From positions 46,298 through 110,297 of the forward strand of contig MU277737.1 of NCBI GenBank assembly GCA_022385805.1: 64,000 bases of DNA, written 5' to 3'. Position numbers and translations under genes: made by a program. The notes below the pieces were generated by a model that searched no databases, was not told the origin of the DNA, and was given only the letters and a program-made list of their open reading frames with translations. This document shows positions 12,482 to 23,255 of this stretch, piece by piece (within the stretch, counting starts at the first letter, position 1; the number at the start of each line of letters is the position of its first letter). This DNA comes from Pilatotrama ljubarskyi. Its lineage: Eukaryota > Basidiomycota > Agaricomycetes > Polyporales > Polyporaceae.

Positions 12482-13568
12482 ATTGAAATGGTCGCTTTCT
12501 TGGCTCGCTGCGGTGTATAGTACTCGAACGGTGATTTTCAGCCGTCCTTCGACATGTATCCCTATGTTGACTCGTCTCAGTTGCAGTATGTGTATCCCTC
12601 CTTCCTGCATTGTAAAATGATCTTGAGCACTCGCCTGCATGTCCCCAGCATACCACTCACGAGCCTTTGCACCTCCGACTACAGTAGCTAGCTTCGAAGA
12701 TGCTGTCGACCATGCCCCGGCGGGCTTGTTCCGCATGCCCTCGAGATTGTTCATCGTCCTCGTATTGAACAGAGCACATGCACTGACATCGGCACCCGCT
12801 AGATGTCGGTGACATTAGAACGGTGAAAGGGTGCCGCGCTGGTCGCGAAGGTGGGCAGCAGGTACCAAATCCTCGCAGATCTATATTGCGTCTTACGTGG
12901 AGCTTTACCAAGACAACGCCGCGCACTCCGCCGGATAATGCACGCGACAGCTTGTACCACCTCGCAGTCCAAACAGAGCACTATACCAAACTGCCGTATG
13001 AACAAGTAAGTAACTCAGGGCCTCGAGTCCTCACAATGTCGGAATTCTCAATTCCTGAGCAGTGCGCGCTAGGATGACATCAGACTGCTCTATAAGGCAG
13101 CCTCCTCGGATGGTTTATACTCGTGTCGTGCACGGCACACGCGCGACCACCTATATGTGAGTCGGTCGCGTATTGCCACTCGTGCTCGCAGGACAAGGCG
13201 GGTTAGATACAGCGCCGGGAAGACAAACTCGCTAAAATACAGGATCTCGACCCGCTCGTGGCCGTTGGCGGCACGGCAGAGCGTGGCCGAGACGGGACGG
13301 AATACTGCGAAGGGGCATATCTACGCTACTTGGGACATTGCGTGGTGTACAAGACCGTGGACCTTGCGGGCGGGGACCAATAAGATACGTGTGGAGGGAC
13401 AATGCTAGCTACGGTTGGCCGGCAGCCTCGGCGGCGGCGGGGACGACGACAGTGACCAGACTGAGGGTCAGGGGCAGCGACGTCGGACGGACGAGGGTTC
13501 CTGCAGCCGCACAACGAGTTCTAAGAATATGCTGGATTCCCCCACCCCACTTTCTGCCGCGATGCCGC
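12482..13568. other. Spacer between convergent genes, no gene seen
   Basis: 1.09 kb between the 3' ends of the SAP/ankyrin-like gene (plus) and the TmpA-like gene (minus). Open frames here are short and unrecognisable. No inverted repeat or RNA gene was noticed. Confidence 0.45.
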
Positions 13569-16055
13569 TCAGAAATCCCATAGCGTGCCCTGCACAAGGG
13601 GACAAATCGCAAGCGTGAGCAATCTCTTCCACAACGACCGCACGCCATAGAATGCGCGGGCACATCGTAAAGGATAGGTGGACCTACGAATGCGGGAATG
13701 CCGGCCTCCTTGCAGCCCTCCATGAGCTCCCTGTCGCCCTGCCAATTCGACGTGATCATCACGACCTCGGCGCCCCAAGAGTGGTACGCGTCTTTGATCA
13801 GCTTAATAACGTCCGGACGGCCGCCTGAGGTGTGTGAGTGCAAGCGGGCAGTGGGAACCAATCAGCACCATGTGCGAACGAACTGGGGAGTGAACGCACC
13901 TCGCGCTTTGGAGTCCCATAGGCACACACGGTCCGGCCACAGGTGTCGGTAAATGAGGCCGGAGATGGTGGGCCCGAACGTCTTCTCCTGCTCCGAGCCA
14001 ATCCAGATCAGGTACCTGCGTGGGGAGCGAGGCGCCGTCAGTTCGATGATTCGTTTATGACAGAACCTGCCGCGGTGCTGATTGATAGCGCGAAAAGCCC
14101 GCTCGAGCCCGACGCCTAGAGCACGCTCACGAGTCACACACAGGACTCACCAGTCAGGATTCTGCCACAAACAATCAGTTCAGAAACATGGTGCATCGAA
14201 AGCTTCGCACTACGAGGCGTACCTGGAGACACGTTGAGAGTGCAGCGCCGATGCCGGTGCCGGTGCACACACGGATTCCTCTCTTGTATAGGGTGGACGA
14301 GTGCGACACACCAGCGAACTGTTTGTGCTGCAGGTCAGCACGATCCAAAGCGACGAAGGGCGCCAGCTAACCTTGAGTTGACGGGTCCAGAGGTGTGTAG
14401 GGGGTTCATTGACCAACGAGCGGGTGAAGTCGCCTTGCACTCCACATATGAGGTAGTGGTACTTGGCGTGAGGCCCCTCCCTGACAAACAGGACAGACGG
14501 CCCCCGTCAGAAGCGCACAGAACGGGGTCGCTGACGACTTACGAGACAATTCCAAACGCATGATACTCCATGATCGACGACCGAGATATCCGCGAGAGGA
14601 GCCCTTGCTGCATGCCCCGTTCGAAGCGCAGGATTGCCACCTTCGGAGAGGGCTGCGGACGAGGAAGCTCAGCCTACGGACGCGCTATGCCTGCTATGGT
14701 CGAGAGTGCTCACCACCTCGACGTCGACCCTGACTTCTCGCACGGTGAACCACGGGATGAGAATCCTGGAATGTCACGGACATTGAGTGATCGTCGCGCA
14801 ATCGACAAGGAGGAAAGAGACGTACAGGATCGTCATGCCGAAAACATACCAAAAGTCCTGCTGACGAATAACTCGAATGCCGTCCGGGTTCCAGGAGTGG
14901 GTGTCCAGGTCGTAACTGTCACCGAGCACGACGAACACCCATGCTATGAAAAGAATGTCAGCATCGCTATGCAACGGCCGCATTGGGTGAATCCAGGTAG
15001 GTGCCCGCCTAGCCAATGGGATGAGCGGCTGAGGTGTGCGGGCCACCCGCATTCCTGGAGATTCCACGCCAAGAAAGAGATACCCACTCGAGAGAAGTCC
15101 AACCCTGCGGACGACGCCTGTGAGTAAAACGGGCGCCTCTCGAGCCGAATTAGGACGCGGGTACTCACCATCCGATGAACCGATGGTGCCTCTCGAAAAT
15201 GCTGCGGGAGCGTGAGATCCCATGTGAACTAGAGCGGAGAGTGAAGATTTGGGAGCCACGTACTTGTGGTGTGTGTTGCGCACCCAAGGGAAGGCGCTCA
15301 CGATACTGATAGAGACAGCGATGTTGGTGATGACGCCCGTTATGAGGACGGCGTCGTGATTGTCCTTGTGGTCGATGAAGATGAGGACCACTCGGAAGAT
15401 GAGCCACCCAAACCCGGATGCGGCACACCCAGAGTGGATGCCACCGAGGTGCTGCATGATGTCGGTACAGGCGAGTCTGAACCATAATGGAGGCCACTGA
15501 CGCACAATGCGGCTAGCGTCAATGATGGCCTAAATGAGTGGATTCGACCACCCACCTTTGCGAAGCAAGTGTTCACGAACCAGTAAAGACAACGGCCGAA
15601 GACTTCATTGCGCATGAGGATAGCAAAGATCAAGTTCCCCAGAATGAAAGCGCCGGTGTAACGTCGGGGGTAATGCCAGATATTCAGCGCTGCCAGAAGG
15701 AGCCCGACCCCGTTCAAAGTGATAATGAAGATGAAGAACTTCCTGTAAACGGCACACAGTTACATCAGCTAAGGCATCTTCTGGCTTCGACCTCGACGTA
15801 CCGATATGTTGTCAACCACAGCTGAAATGTGACCCATCGGCTGAACCTCCGCTTCGGTTTGGTGGGTGACGATGGGTGTTTCTTCGCTTCTGCAAGTGCC
15901 AACTCCAACCTTTTCTCGTGCACTCCTGATTGAACAGCGAGGCCGTCAGCGGCATCTTGTATGACCGCCTTCGACGAGACAGGCAAAACAGGGAGCGGTG
16001 TGAGCGTGTCCAGGAGACCCTTCTCCGGGTCGTCTATGACTTCGATGTTAGGCAT
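13569..16055 (-). CDS. TmpA-like integral membrane oxidoreductase
   Basis: Multi-pass membrane protein homologous to the membrane/reductase portion of fungal NRPS-like proteins and to Aspergillus TmpA, a flavin/NAD-type oxidoreductase involved in developmental signalling. N-terminal cytosolic ~75 residues precede transmembrane helices (KFFIFIITLNGVGLLLAAL, TGAFILGNLIFAIL, FGWLIFRVVLIFI, NIAVSISIVSAF). His pairs (HLGGIHSGC, RNTHHNIFERHHRF) could bind haem. The C-terminal part has nucleotide-binding-like segments (GTGIGAAL, WYLIWIGSEQEKTFGP, TLWDF end). Fourteen exons: 16055-15802, 15742-15556, 15496-15264, 15201-15169, 15104-15088, 14943-14826, 14765-14714, 14652-14543, 14480-14372, 14318-14223, 14161-14151, 14015-13900, 13824-13688, 13589-13569; 497 aa. 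Two exons are only 17 and 11 nt, yet each restores conserved text (FIGWVGLL, QNPDWYLIW). No adenylation domain is attached. Confidence 0.87.
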
Positions 16056-18734
16056 GACGCAGTCTTTGTTGGCTCGTAGCGCGTAGGCGGAGGTGAGGAG
16101 AAGAGTGCGATCGAGGAGGGCGGGCGAAGGAAGACGGATGCGGGTGGCTGAGAGGGAGGAAAGGGGGAAGCGGGCGGGCCACAAGACTCAGGCCGGGGTC
16201 AAATTAGGATGGACTGAATACAGGGCGCAGCCGTGCCTCCAGAGAAAGGCCGAAGTCTTTTAACAGCGGGAAGAATCCGAGGTGTACGCGAATACATTCT
16301 CCGGACGGCCGGGGCAGCCTTGGGAAGCCGTCTGGTCTGACCTGGGAAGGCAAGATCTGGACATGACATGTCGGCGACAAATGAAACGAGTTCACACAGC
16401 TTATCGCGCCCTCTGCTCGCCGCTCCGGCATGGGAGAGTGGGAGAGAGGAGGGACAGCCGTGGCCGAATCATCGAACCTGGATGTGGCGCCCGACTAGGA
16501 ACGATTCAATCTCAGATCCCCGTGGCGATGCTCGACGACTCTTGCCTTCGCCCTCCTCGTCCTCCCTCTGCTCGTCGTAGGCTGCCTTACGGGGTTTGTC
16601 GAGCAGGATAGTGGCTACAGTGACAGAAACTCGTAGGTGATGCCCGGTAGGTTTCGATGGAGCCTGAGCTCTCGCGTTATCGGTGTTCATCCAATCAGAC
16701 TCATTAGTACTCACAGGCATGCGGAACCAATCCATGTTCTAAATAGATTCAACAAACCTTTGCCCTGCCTCTAAAGCACCAACCCTCGCACAAGCGTCCT
16801 GTCTCGAGTGTTATTGAGCTGCGCCTGAGACGTGTTGCCAGGGCGCTGCAGGTCCGACCTGCTGCGCTATAACCTTGATCATTCACATGGTGGCCGCTTT
16901 TCCGTTCTCCCGCAGTGAAGTGGCATGTCGAAAGGCGCCAGCTCTTGTACAGGGAAACACGCAACTCATCAAGCCATAAGCGCACTTCGTGTTCGACTGT
17001 GTTGCACTATCTGTGCCTTACCCATCAGTGGTGAACCCTCAAGGCCACTAAATAGGTTGCAGGGATTTCGACCTCGTAGCGGGTCTCTGCTCGTTGCGAC
17101 GCTGGACGGAATCGATTGGCTCGTAACTCCGCATTTGTTTATTGGCCGAAGTTGTTCTCCACTGACGTTCTCACCCTTGGCAGAAGCGGACCCGCGCGGC
17201 CAGCGTTCCCATCCCGTACGATCCTTCACACACTGGGCTTGAACTGCGCCTGGGGCGAGTCAATGACGCGAGCCGGTGGGATTCACAACTCGTTGCCTAG
17301 CGGACGCGTCCCACGGCGTCGGGGTGTGAGTCCCCGTCCTGTCTGGGATGCCGAGCGGCCACCACCGCTTCTCATCCAGTGCTCTCCATGGACCGGGCGC
17401 TGCCGTATGCTTTTGGTTCTAACAACGGCTCTTAGGCAAGTCCCAAACTCTTTGCTCGACAGCCAACGGTCTGGTAACTAACTCACGGCGTGCGCGGTAC
17501 ATGACCCATTCCCTAAAATACCGTGCAATCATGTAAGTCTTGCGCGGCGATCCCTCGTTCCTCGGAGCCCCTGGCGGCCCTTAGCCCGTCATCGCCCTGC
17601 TCAGCGTTTCCCGCACACATCCACCAAGCGCGAGATCGATATTCCTCGCCGCCCGAGTCTATTGGCACGTCTCCTGGCACCAGTCGGCTTCCAGTCAGCA
17701 GCTGTCCCGAACGGTGGGCATTGTCATGCATAGAGCGCACCAGTGGGATGCCGAGGAGCCCGTCCGTGAGTATCACACACTCCTCACTCATGCGGCCCGA
17801 AGACAACACTCGATGCGAAGGGAAATGAGGCCACTCCAGGCGGGACTCAGAGAGGCCCAGGCAGCGCGCGACCTAGGTGATCTGCACCCGTCTTCGCCTC
17901 TTTCCCCGCTTAGCCCTAGTTGGGATACCTCGCACGGGCATGCAAGCGCGACATCTGCACTTATTCTTAATAAATACGGATGAACAGATGGTACTGTGAC
18001 TCTTCTGGTGCCTTCGACTCAGTTAGGCACCAGCATAGCCCAGTACGCTCCATCCTCGACGTCAGGGCCATCTGGAGCTCACTAATACAAATTCTTGTGG
18101 GTATCGCTACATATAATGCCGTCCAAGCGCCATGAAGGCGAGGTCCAGGAAGGTACGCAAGGGAACAACGTGCACTCCAGTGTCCCGCGCCCTGTCCGCT
18201 GACTGGCAGACTATCACTGCAGTGGCAAAGCAAGGCGGACGACGGGTGATCATTGGCGTCGAACCATTCGTATCCTTGGTCTACAGCTCTCGAAAGCTTT
18301 GCTCTCCCGCACCCAGCCCGACTGAGCGGGTCTGTTTGACACAGACTGAACCTTCCCGCCGCCCGAGTCTCAGTGTGTGGTACTGTAACGACAGTAGCCC
18401 CTCGGGATAGCCAGCGAATGCGGGTGTGCTCGTTGTCCAATCGCCAACTGTCTACATAGTTCACGGACCAAAGATAATTGAGAACCTCCCGTAGCGGCAT
18501 TCAACGTTCCAATGCGCGATGCCCACCTCAGGTGTCTGTATTCCGAAAGCAAGACCTACATATCGAGTAGCCGAGCGGACGATCGCTCGCACGGTGGAAG
18601 ACACTACTGACTGGAGCAGCTGCCGCCCGCCGAGTTCATAATACCTTACATCCCACGCCAGGACTGACGACTCACGTGTCTTGTTGTACTCCGCGACGTG
18701 AGAAGGGAGCTGAACAAGAGAATAGAACACTGGA
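16056..18734. other. 2.7-kb gap without a recognised gene
   Basis: Lies upstream of the TmpA-like gene and downstream of the SDR gene. Open frames reach about 177 codons (minus, 17967-18500) but show no family signature, no plausible intron chain and no repetitive-element features that I can see by eye. Confidence 0.45.
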
Positions 18735-20151
18735 CTATGACTCGAGATGCTTCAACCATCCCCGCCCTCTGAAGTCTTCGACAAGGTCCTTCAATGTCTC
18801 TGGGATAGTCTTGAACTCGATCCCGAGCAGCCGCTGCGCCTTCTCGTTCGAGAATATGGGGTGAGGCGGAATGGACTCAGCATCCAGAGCCGCCGGAGGG
18901 TGGACCTTCTCAAGCCCAGGTAGGACATACAAGTCGTGCGCCGCGTTGACTGTATCGGAACCCGTCAGTGGGTACGAGAGACCAATGGACGAGACCACGC
19001 AATAAGCACTTACACCAATCCTGCCATGTACATACGACTGCCAGGGCCACAGCAATACACGTTAGACTATGATACCAGTATACGGAGGACCACATACGAG
19101 AATTCGAGATGAAACGCTGTCCAGCGGCCTCCGGGCGTTCAAGAGCCCGCATGTGCATCTCTGTCACGTCGCGAATGTCGACATAGTTGAATACTGGTGG
19201 GTGAGACTTCTCAGGAGGAGGCACCATGAAGAGCTGCTCCCACTCCAGGATAGGACTCGGCGTCGCGAACGCCGCAGGAGACGGAGGATCGTCCGGGATG
19301 GGCTGCGACAAAATCCTAGGTGAGGTGCATTGTACGGAAGATAAGGTTGCGAACAGTCGTACCCCGAGGATCCAAGAAGGTGCGATGACGCTCAACTCGT
19401 ACGGCAGAACGTCCTTGTTCTCCCTGTAATAGTCCCATGCCGCTACAACCTCGTGTGAAAGGCCCATTGATGTGGCATAGGCTGACCAAAGGGACCTTAC
19501 CTTCTTCCGCTAACACCTTGCTCGCGCCGTACTTCATATAACCGGACGCTTCCTTGCCCAGTTTCCTGACTGTATTGACAGCATACTCGTTCCAATCTTT
19601 CTCCGTGTACACGCGCGTATCCGCAGTGAAGCTTTCTGCGATCGCTCCGACGGAAGAAGTGATCACGACTCTCTTGACGCTGTGGTAGCGAAGTCAGTCG
19701 TCAATGCGTCCACAGCGTCGCGGTAAACACTCCGACCCATGCTTGGCTGCACCCCTCACAATGTTTAGAGTGCCTACGACGGCGGGTCTGATGTAGTCCT
19801 CTGGATCTTCGAGAGAGAATGTAACCGGAGTTGCCGTGTGCACTACGCCCTGCACGCCTTCCAAGAGTCCGTCCACAGCGTCCTCCTACGAACTCGCATT
19901 CAGCAAGAGACCGGCATACAACCCGTATGACTTACGTGTGTTATGTCTGCTGCGACCACGCATTTGAAGGCACTCGTCGCCGAGGGATGCTTCGCGCCAA
20001 TGAGGGCAGAAAGCGTGTCGGCCTTCTGCTGGGTCCGTACAGCAGCACGTACAGAGTACCCCTTATCGAGAAGCGCATGCACAACCCAACAGCCTACATA
20101 TCCATTCGCGCCGGTGACGAGGACCTTGGCGGGTGGCGAGAGGGGTGGCAT
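18735..20151 (-). CDS. NAD(P)-dependent SDR reductase (dihydroflavonol-reductase/GRE2-like)
   Basis: Extended short-chain dehydrogenase that probably reduces an aldehyde or ketone in the cytosol with NADPH. The Rossmann motif is VLVTGANGYVG near residue 11. The active-site region carries VVITSSVGAI, and the catalytic Y-x-x-x-K is YGASK within YMKYGASKVLAEE. Substrate-side motifs SWILGP and FNYVDIRDVTEMHMRALE are as in Gre2 and cinnamyl/flavonol reductases. Seven exons: 20151-19936, 19885-19737, 19679-19501, 19442-19363, 19302-19098, 19037-19014, 18949-18735; 355 aa, typical for the family. The second donor (GTCGGA) is weak, and exon 6 is only 24 nt (TWQDW motif), but both restore family text. 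Exact substrate cannot be inferred. Confidence 0.9.
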
Positions 20152-21754
20152 GTCGGACGTGGGCGAAGCACGGAACGCTGCAGCGACCAGGTGAAGTATC
20201 GCGTGTGAGCACAGATGGGAACATAAGCTGCCGGCCGTGCGCGACACACAGAACGCTACCTAGCGTCGTATCAAAGCAAGCTTTGGGAATCTCACGCGCA
20301 CCAAAACCGGCATTGCATGCGCCACGCAGAGGAGCATCCCTGCGATGAGAGGGATACTCAGGTTCGCCTCCCACGCTTATCGTTCTCCTTCGGCAGAATG
20401 ATACCCCAAGCTGTCTTCACGTCTTCAGGAGGGCCGATAGCCTGATTCGCGAGAACAGAACATCTGATGCGAGGCCAGGATCTAGGAAGCTGGTGATGAT
20501 ACAACCCAGCCCATTCTAAGTCGGCTTGTCAGACGAGTATCTTGCTAAGCCCAAGTGCGAACAATACTCACCAGTAGTAAAGCAAACACGTACGCTTGCT
20601 CAGCCCGTCCTCACCTCGTCTGAGATGCTGGGAATGGCTTCGTCGTGGCAGTCCCATAGCGTCCTCTTTTGGCAAGTGAAGAAGCGTTAGAGCTTGCAAA
20701 CCGTATCAAGCCTCTCTCCCCGACTCGACCGAGTGCTCTCTTCTTCCAATTGAACTTCGCTCGATCTCAACTCAGAGCCCTTCTTTGATACGTCTGAGCC
20801 TCGACAAAACGAGAGCCAGAACGCTCCAGACTTAAGTCAAACAGGCTCATCTCGCACCACGACGAAACGCCCGGACAGGCTCAACCTCGGCACCATCCCG
20901 CACAACTCAATGACATCCGCCCTCTGACCCCCCACTCCTCGGATAAACGCTCAAATGCCCCAGTCGCGCTCAAATATCACGGACCCATGCAGTTGCCTAC
21001 CACGGACGCGCCGCCCAGGTCTCGCAAGGGGGTCGCCGTGATAGGCATCTGGATAGCCCGGCGCCCACAGCTGGGGCTATACAGACCGCGGCTGAATACT
21101 GATGTCGAGGCCTCGAAGAAGACTAGGCCGTGGGGGGCGAAGCGAAGTGCGAAGAGCCAGTATCAGGTTGGAGCGCATGACAGACGACTGAGACACAATC
21201 ATTCTGCTTCTACACCAGCTAGACGTCAGTGCCTGCTCGTGATTCACCCGCGATGTCCTCTTGGCGTTTGAAGGCGTCGAGGCGCGGGCTATTAGCTGAG
21301 TCTCGTAGCCATTCAGCCTGCCCCGGAACAGAATTAGTCTCGGACTGCGCAAGACTGTTTCGAATGACCGAATGCAGGGTCCTTCTCGGATAGAGGCAAG
21401 AGGAAGCGAGGGACAAGAATGATGGACCCACATGCACAGCGCCCGCTGTGCGCTGGGAAGATTGTCGGCATGGGGGACAGTGGACAGTTATAACCCGCAG
21501 TTCTCTTCCGGCCGATGAGCGTACCACTCGAGACGGCCACTGGATACTGGATCTTCGCTGCGATGTCGTGCGGTACAGGGATCATCTTCCAGCCGAATGG
21601 AGATGAACTCATGTAGATGCGCGGCTGCTCCTGGGGAGATCATGCTCGAGTCAGCTGTGAGATCACTCGTATAACTCAGGACTTACACAACCCTTACAGT
21701 AGGCTACGCATGTATAATACATACTACGCGGAAACACGGGCGGCAGCGGATTCG
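20152..21754. other. 1.6-kb spacer with unassigned open segments
   Basis: Separates the SDR start from the REX2 stop, both on the minus strand. Two minus-strand segments look slightly exon-like: about 21612-21334 and about 20520-20365 (ending in GIILPKENDKRGRRT then a stop). I could not join them into one protein or name them, so no CDS is called. The middle (20.64-20.98 kb) is pyrimidine-rich on the plus strand and lacks long frames. Confidence 0.35.
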
Positions 21755-22908
21755 TCAATAGCGACGACCGAGCTCAATCACTGGTGCCAGATTCGGCGGT
21801 AGGAAGAGGTTCTTCCGATACCACTGAAGTTCTAATCCCGTGCGCATAAAGTTAGGAACACCGCTTATACTTAGCTGTGGACGTCACTCACCCCTAATTG
21901 ACCCTTTGATATCATCGAGGGCGCTGGGAGACGAGTGTAAGCGGCACTTGATTGTCTAGAGAGAACGCAGCAGGAAGTTGATAGGAAACGACGCGCACCG
22001 ATGGCTTGGCTCCTGTGGTGTGGAAGGAGGAGATGCTGTGCGGTACCACCGACGCGCGAGTTCCTACCAGAGGCCCAGAGTTCAGCAAGAAGTGCGACAT
22101 TGGCACCCTGGTATCAATACCTTGATCGAGGACACATCTCAAACCCGACGTATGAGTATATGCCGAAGTTCATTCGCGACCAAATTACCGCGACTCACCA
22201 ACTATGCTGGCGGGCATGAAGTAGACTGAGTGAATGTACTATAAGGAGGATGAGAGGGCTGCTGACCGGTAGTGCAGCCAGTCGACGACATCCGGCATCT
22301 CTCCGACGAGGAAGGATCTGTCCATGTGCACCGAGTTGCCTGCGAGCACGCCAATCCGTTCCTTGGGTATCCACTTTTTGATGTAACTCAGCACTTGCTG
22401 TTGTACAAAGTCCTTCGTATACGGAGATTCGATGCAGGCTTCAGTCAATCCGCTCTGGCGAAGAATTCATGTGCATTAGAGTTTTGATGCGACGGTGTAG
22501 GAGAGAACGAACCGCGCCGTGCGTAGCTCGACACCAATCGTCCATCCTAGTGGAGCATGAGGTTATATGGGCTGTATCATATGTCCCGTGACGTACTTGT
22601 CTAGCACTTCCTTGTCTGTCCGGATGATGTAGGAAATGCCCTCGTCCACGATTTCGAGGTTGCCATTCGTTATGAGGACCTGCGGAGGGATATTACGAAC
22701 CGGATGTGGTACGAGAGTAGGCCGAACATACAGCTATCTCGATGATTTGATTCTTGCGTGGGTCAAGGCCGGTCATTTCACAGTCTATCCAGACGAGAGG
22801 TCCCGCCTGCCAGTGCAAAGGCTTGAACTCCATGTTTGTTCGTAGGGCTCGTACGGGCGCGGGACGGAGGCACTTGCGCGTTACAGAGGCGAGGATAGAC
22901 CTGAGCAT
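21755..22908 (-). CDS. REX2: Oligoribonuclease, DEDDh 3'-5' exonuclease
   Basis: Degrades very short RNA oligomers; the yeast orthologue Rex2 acts in mitochondria and the nucleus. The N terminus (MLRSILASVTRKCLRPAPVRALR) looks like a mitochondrial presequence. DEDDh residues are visible: D and E in WIDCEMTGLD (residues 42 and 44), D in NSVHMDRSFL, D in RIVDVSSIKEL, and H..D in HRALDDI. Nine exons: 22908-22732, 22679-22597, 22546-22513, 22454-22267, 22206-22199, 22137-22121, 22063-21999, 21923-21892, 21831-21755; 226 aa. Exon 5 is only 8 nt and exon 6 is 17 nt; together they encode the conserved IVDVSSIK block, which is why they are accepted. Length fits Orn (181) plus a targeting extension. 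Confidence 0.93.
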
Positions 22909-23255
22909 CCAGACAGCTTCTGGCCGAGAAAGAGATCCCCGGTCAGACAGTTGTGTTTTATATAAACCAGAACCGCAGCTTCAGCCGGCAAGACAAGCAA
23001 ACAATGAAGGAGTAACAAGAAGACCTGCAGCGAGTCTCTGAAAGACCTTGAAGCTGGAGATGGGCGCTTCTGAGCGACAGACAAGGTCGGCTACCCGATA
23101 TGGTGCCTTAGCTAAGCGATCTGAGATCTGCTCCTGTGGCTGAGAGCGAGCGCGACGTTCTCCAGGCGCGACTCGCCATCTTCGCCACAACACACCTCTC
23201 CTTTCCTCCAACCACCACAACCACCGCGCCCATCGAGGCCCGGACGGTGCGCACA
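22909..23255. promoter_or_regulatory. Divergent promoter between REX2 and the SIM-rich gene
   Basis: 347-nt head-to-head spacer. The frame of the downstream gene is open back to 23136, but only from non-ATG codons, so 23256 is taken as its start. CT/CA-rich sequence precedes that ATG. Confidence 0.45.

Noticed and set aside
11831..12754. 307-codon minus-strand frame across the SAP/ankyrin-like gene
   Set aside because: The plus-strand frame has regular WW repeats; the minus frame has none and runs past the stop of the real gene.
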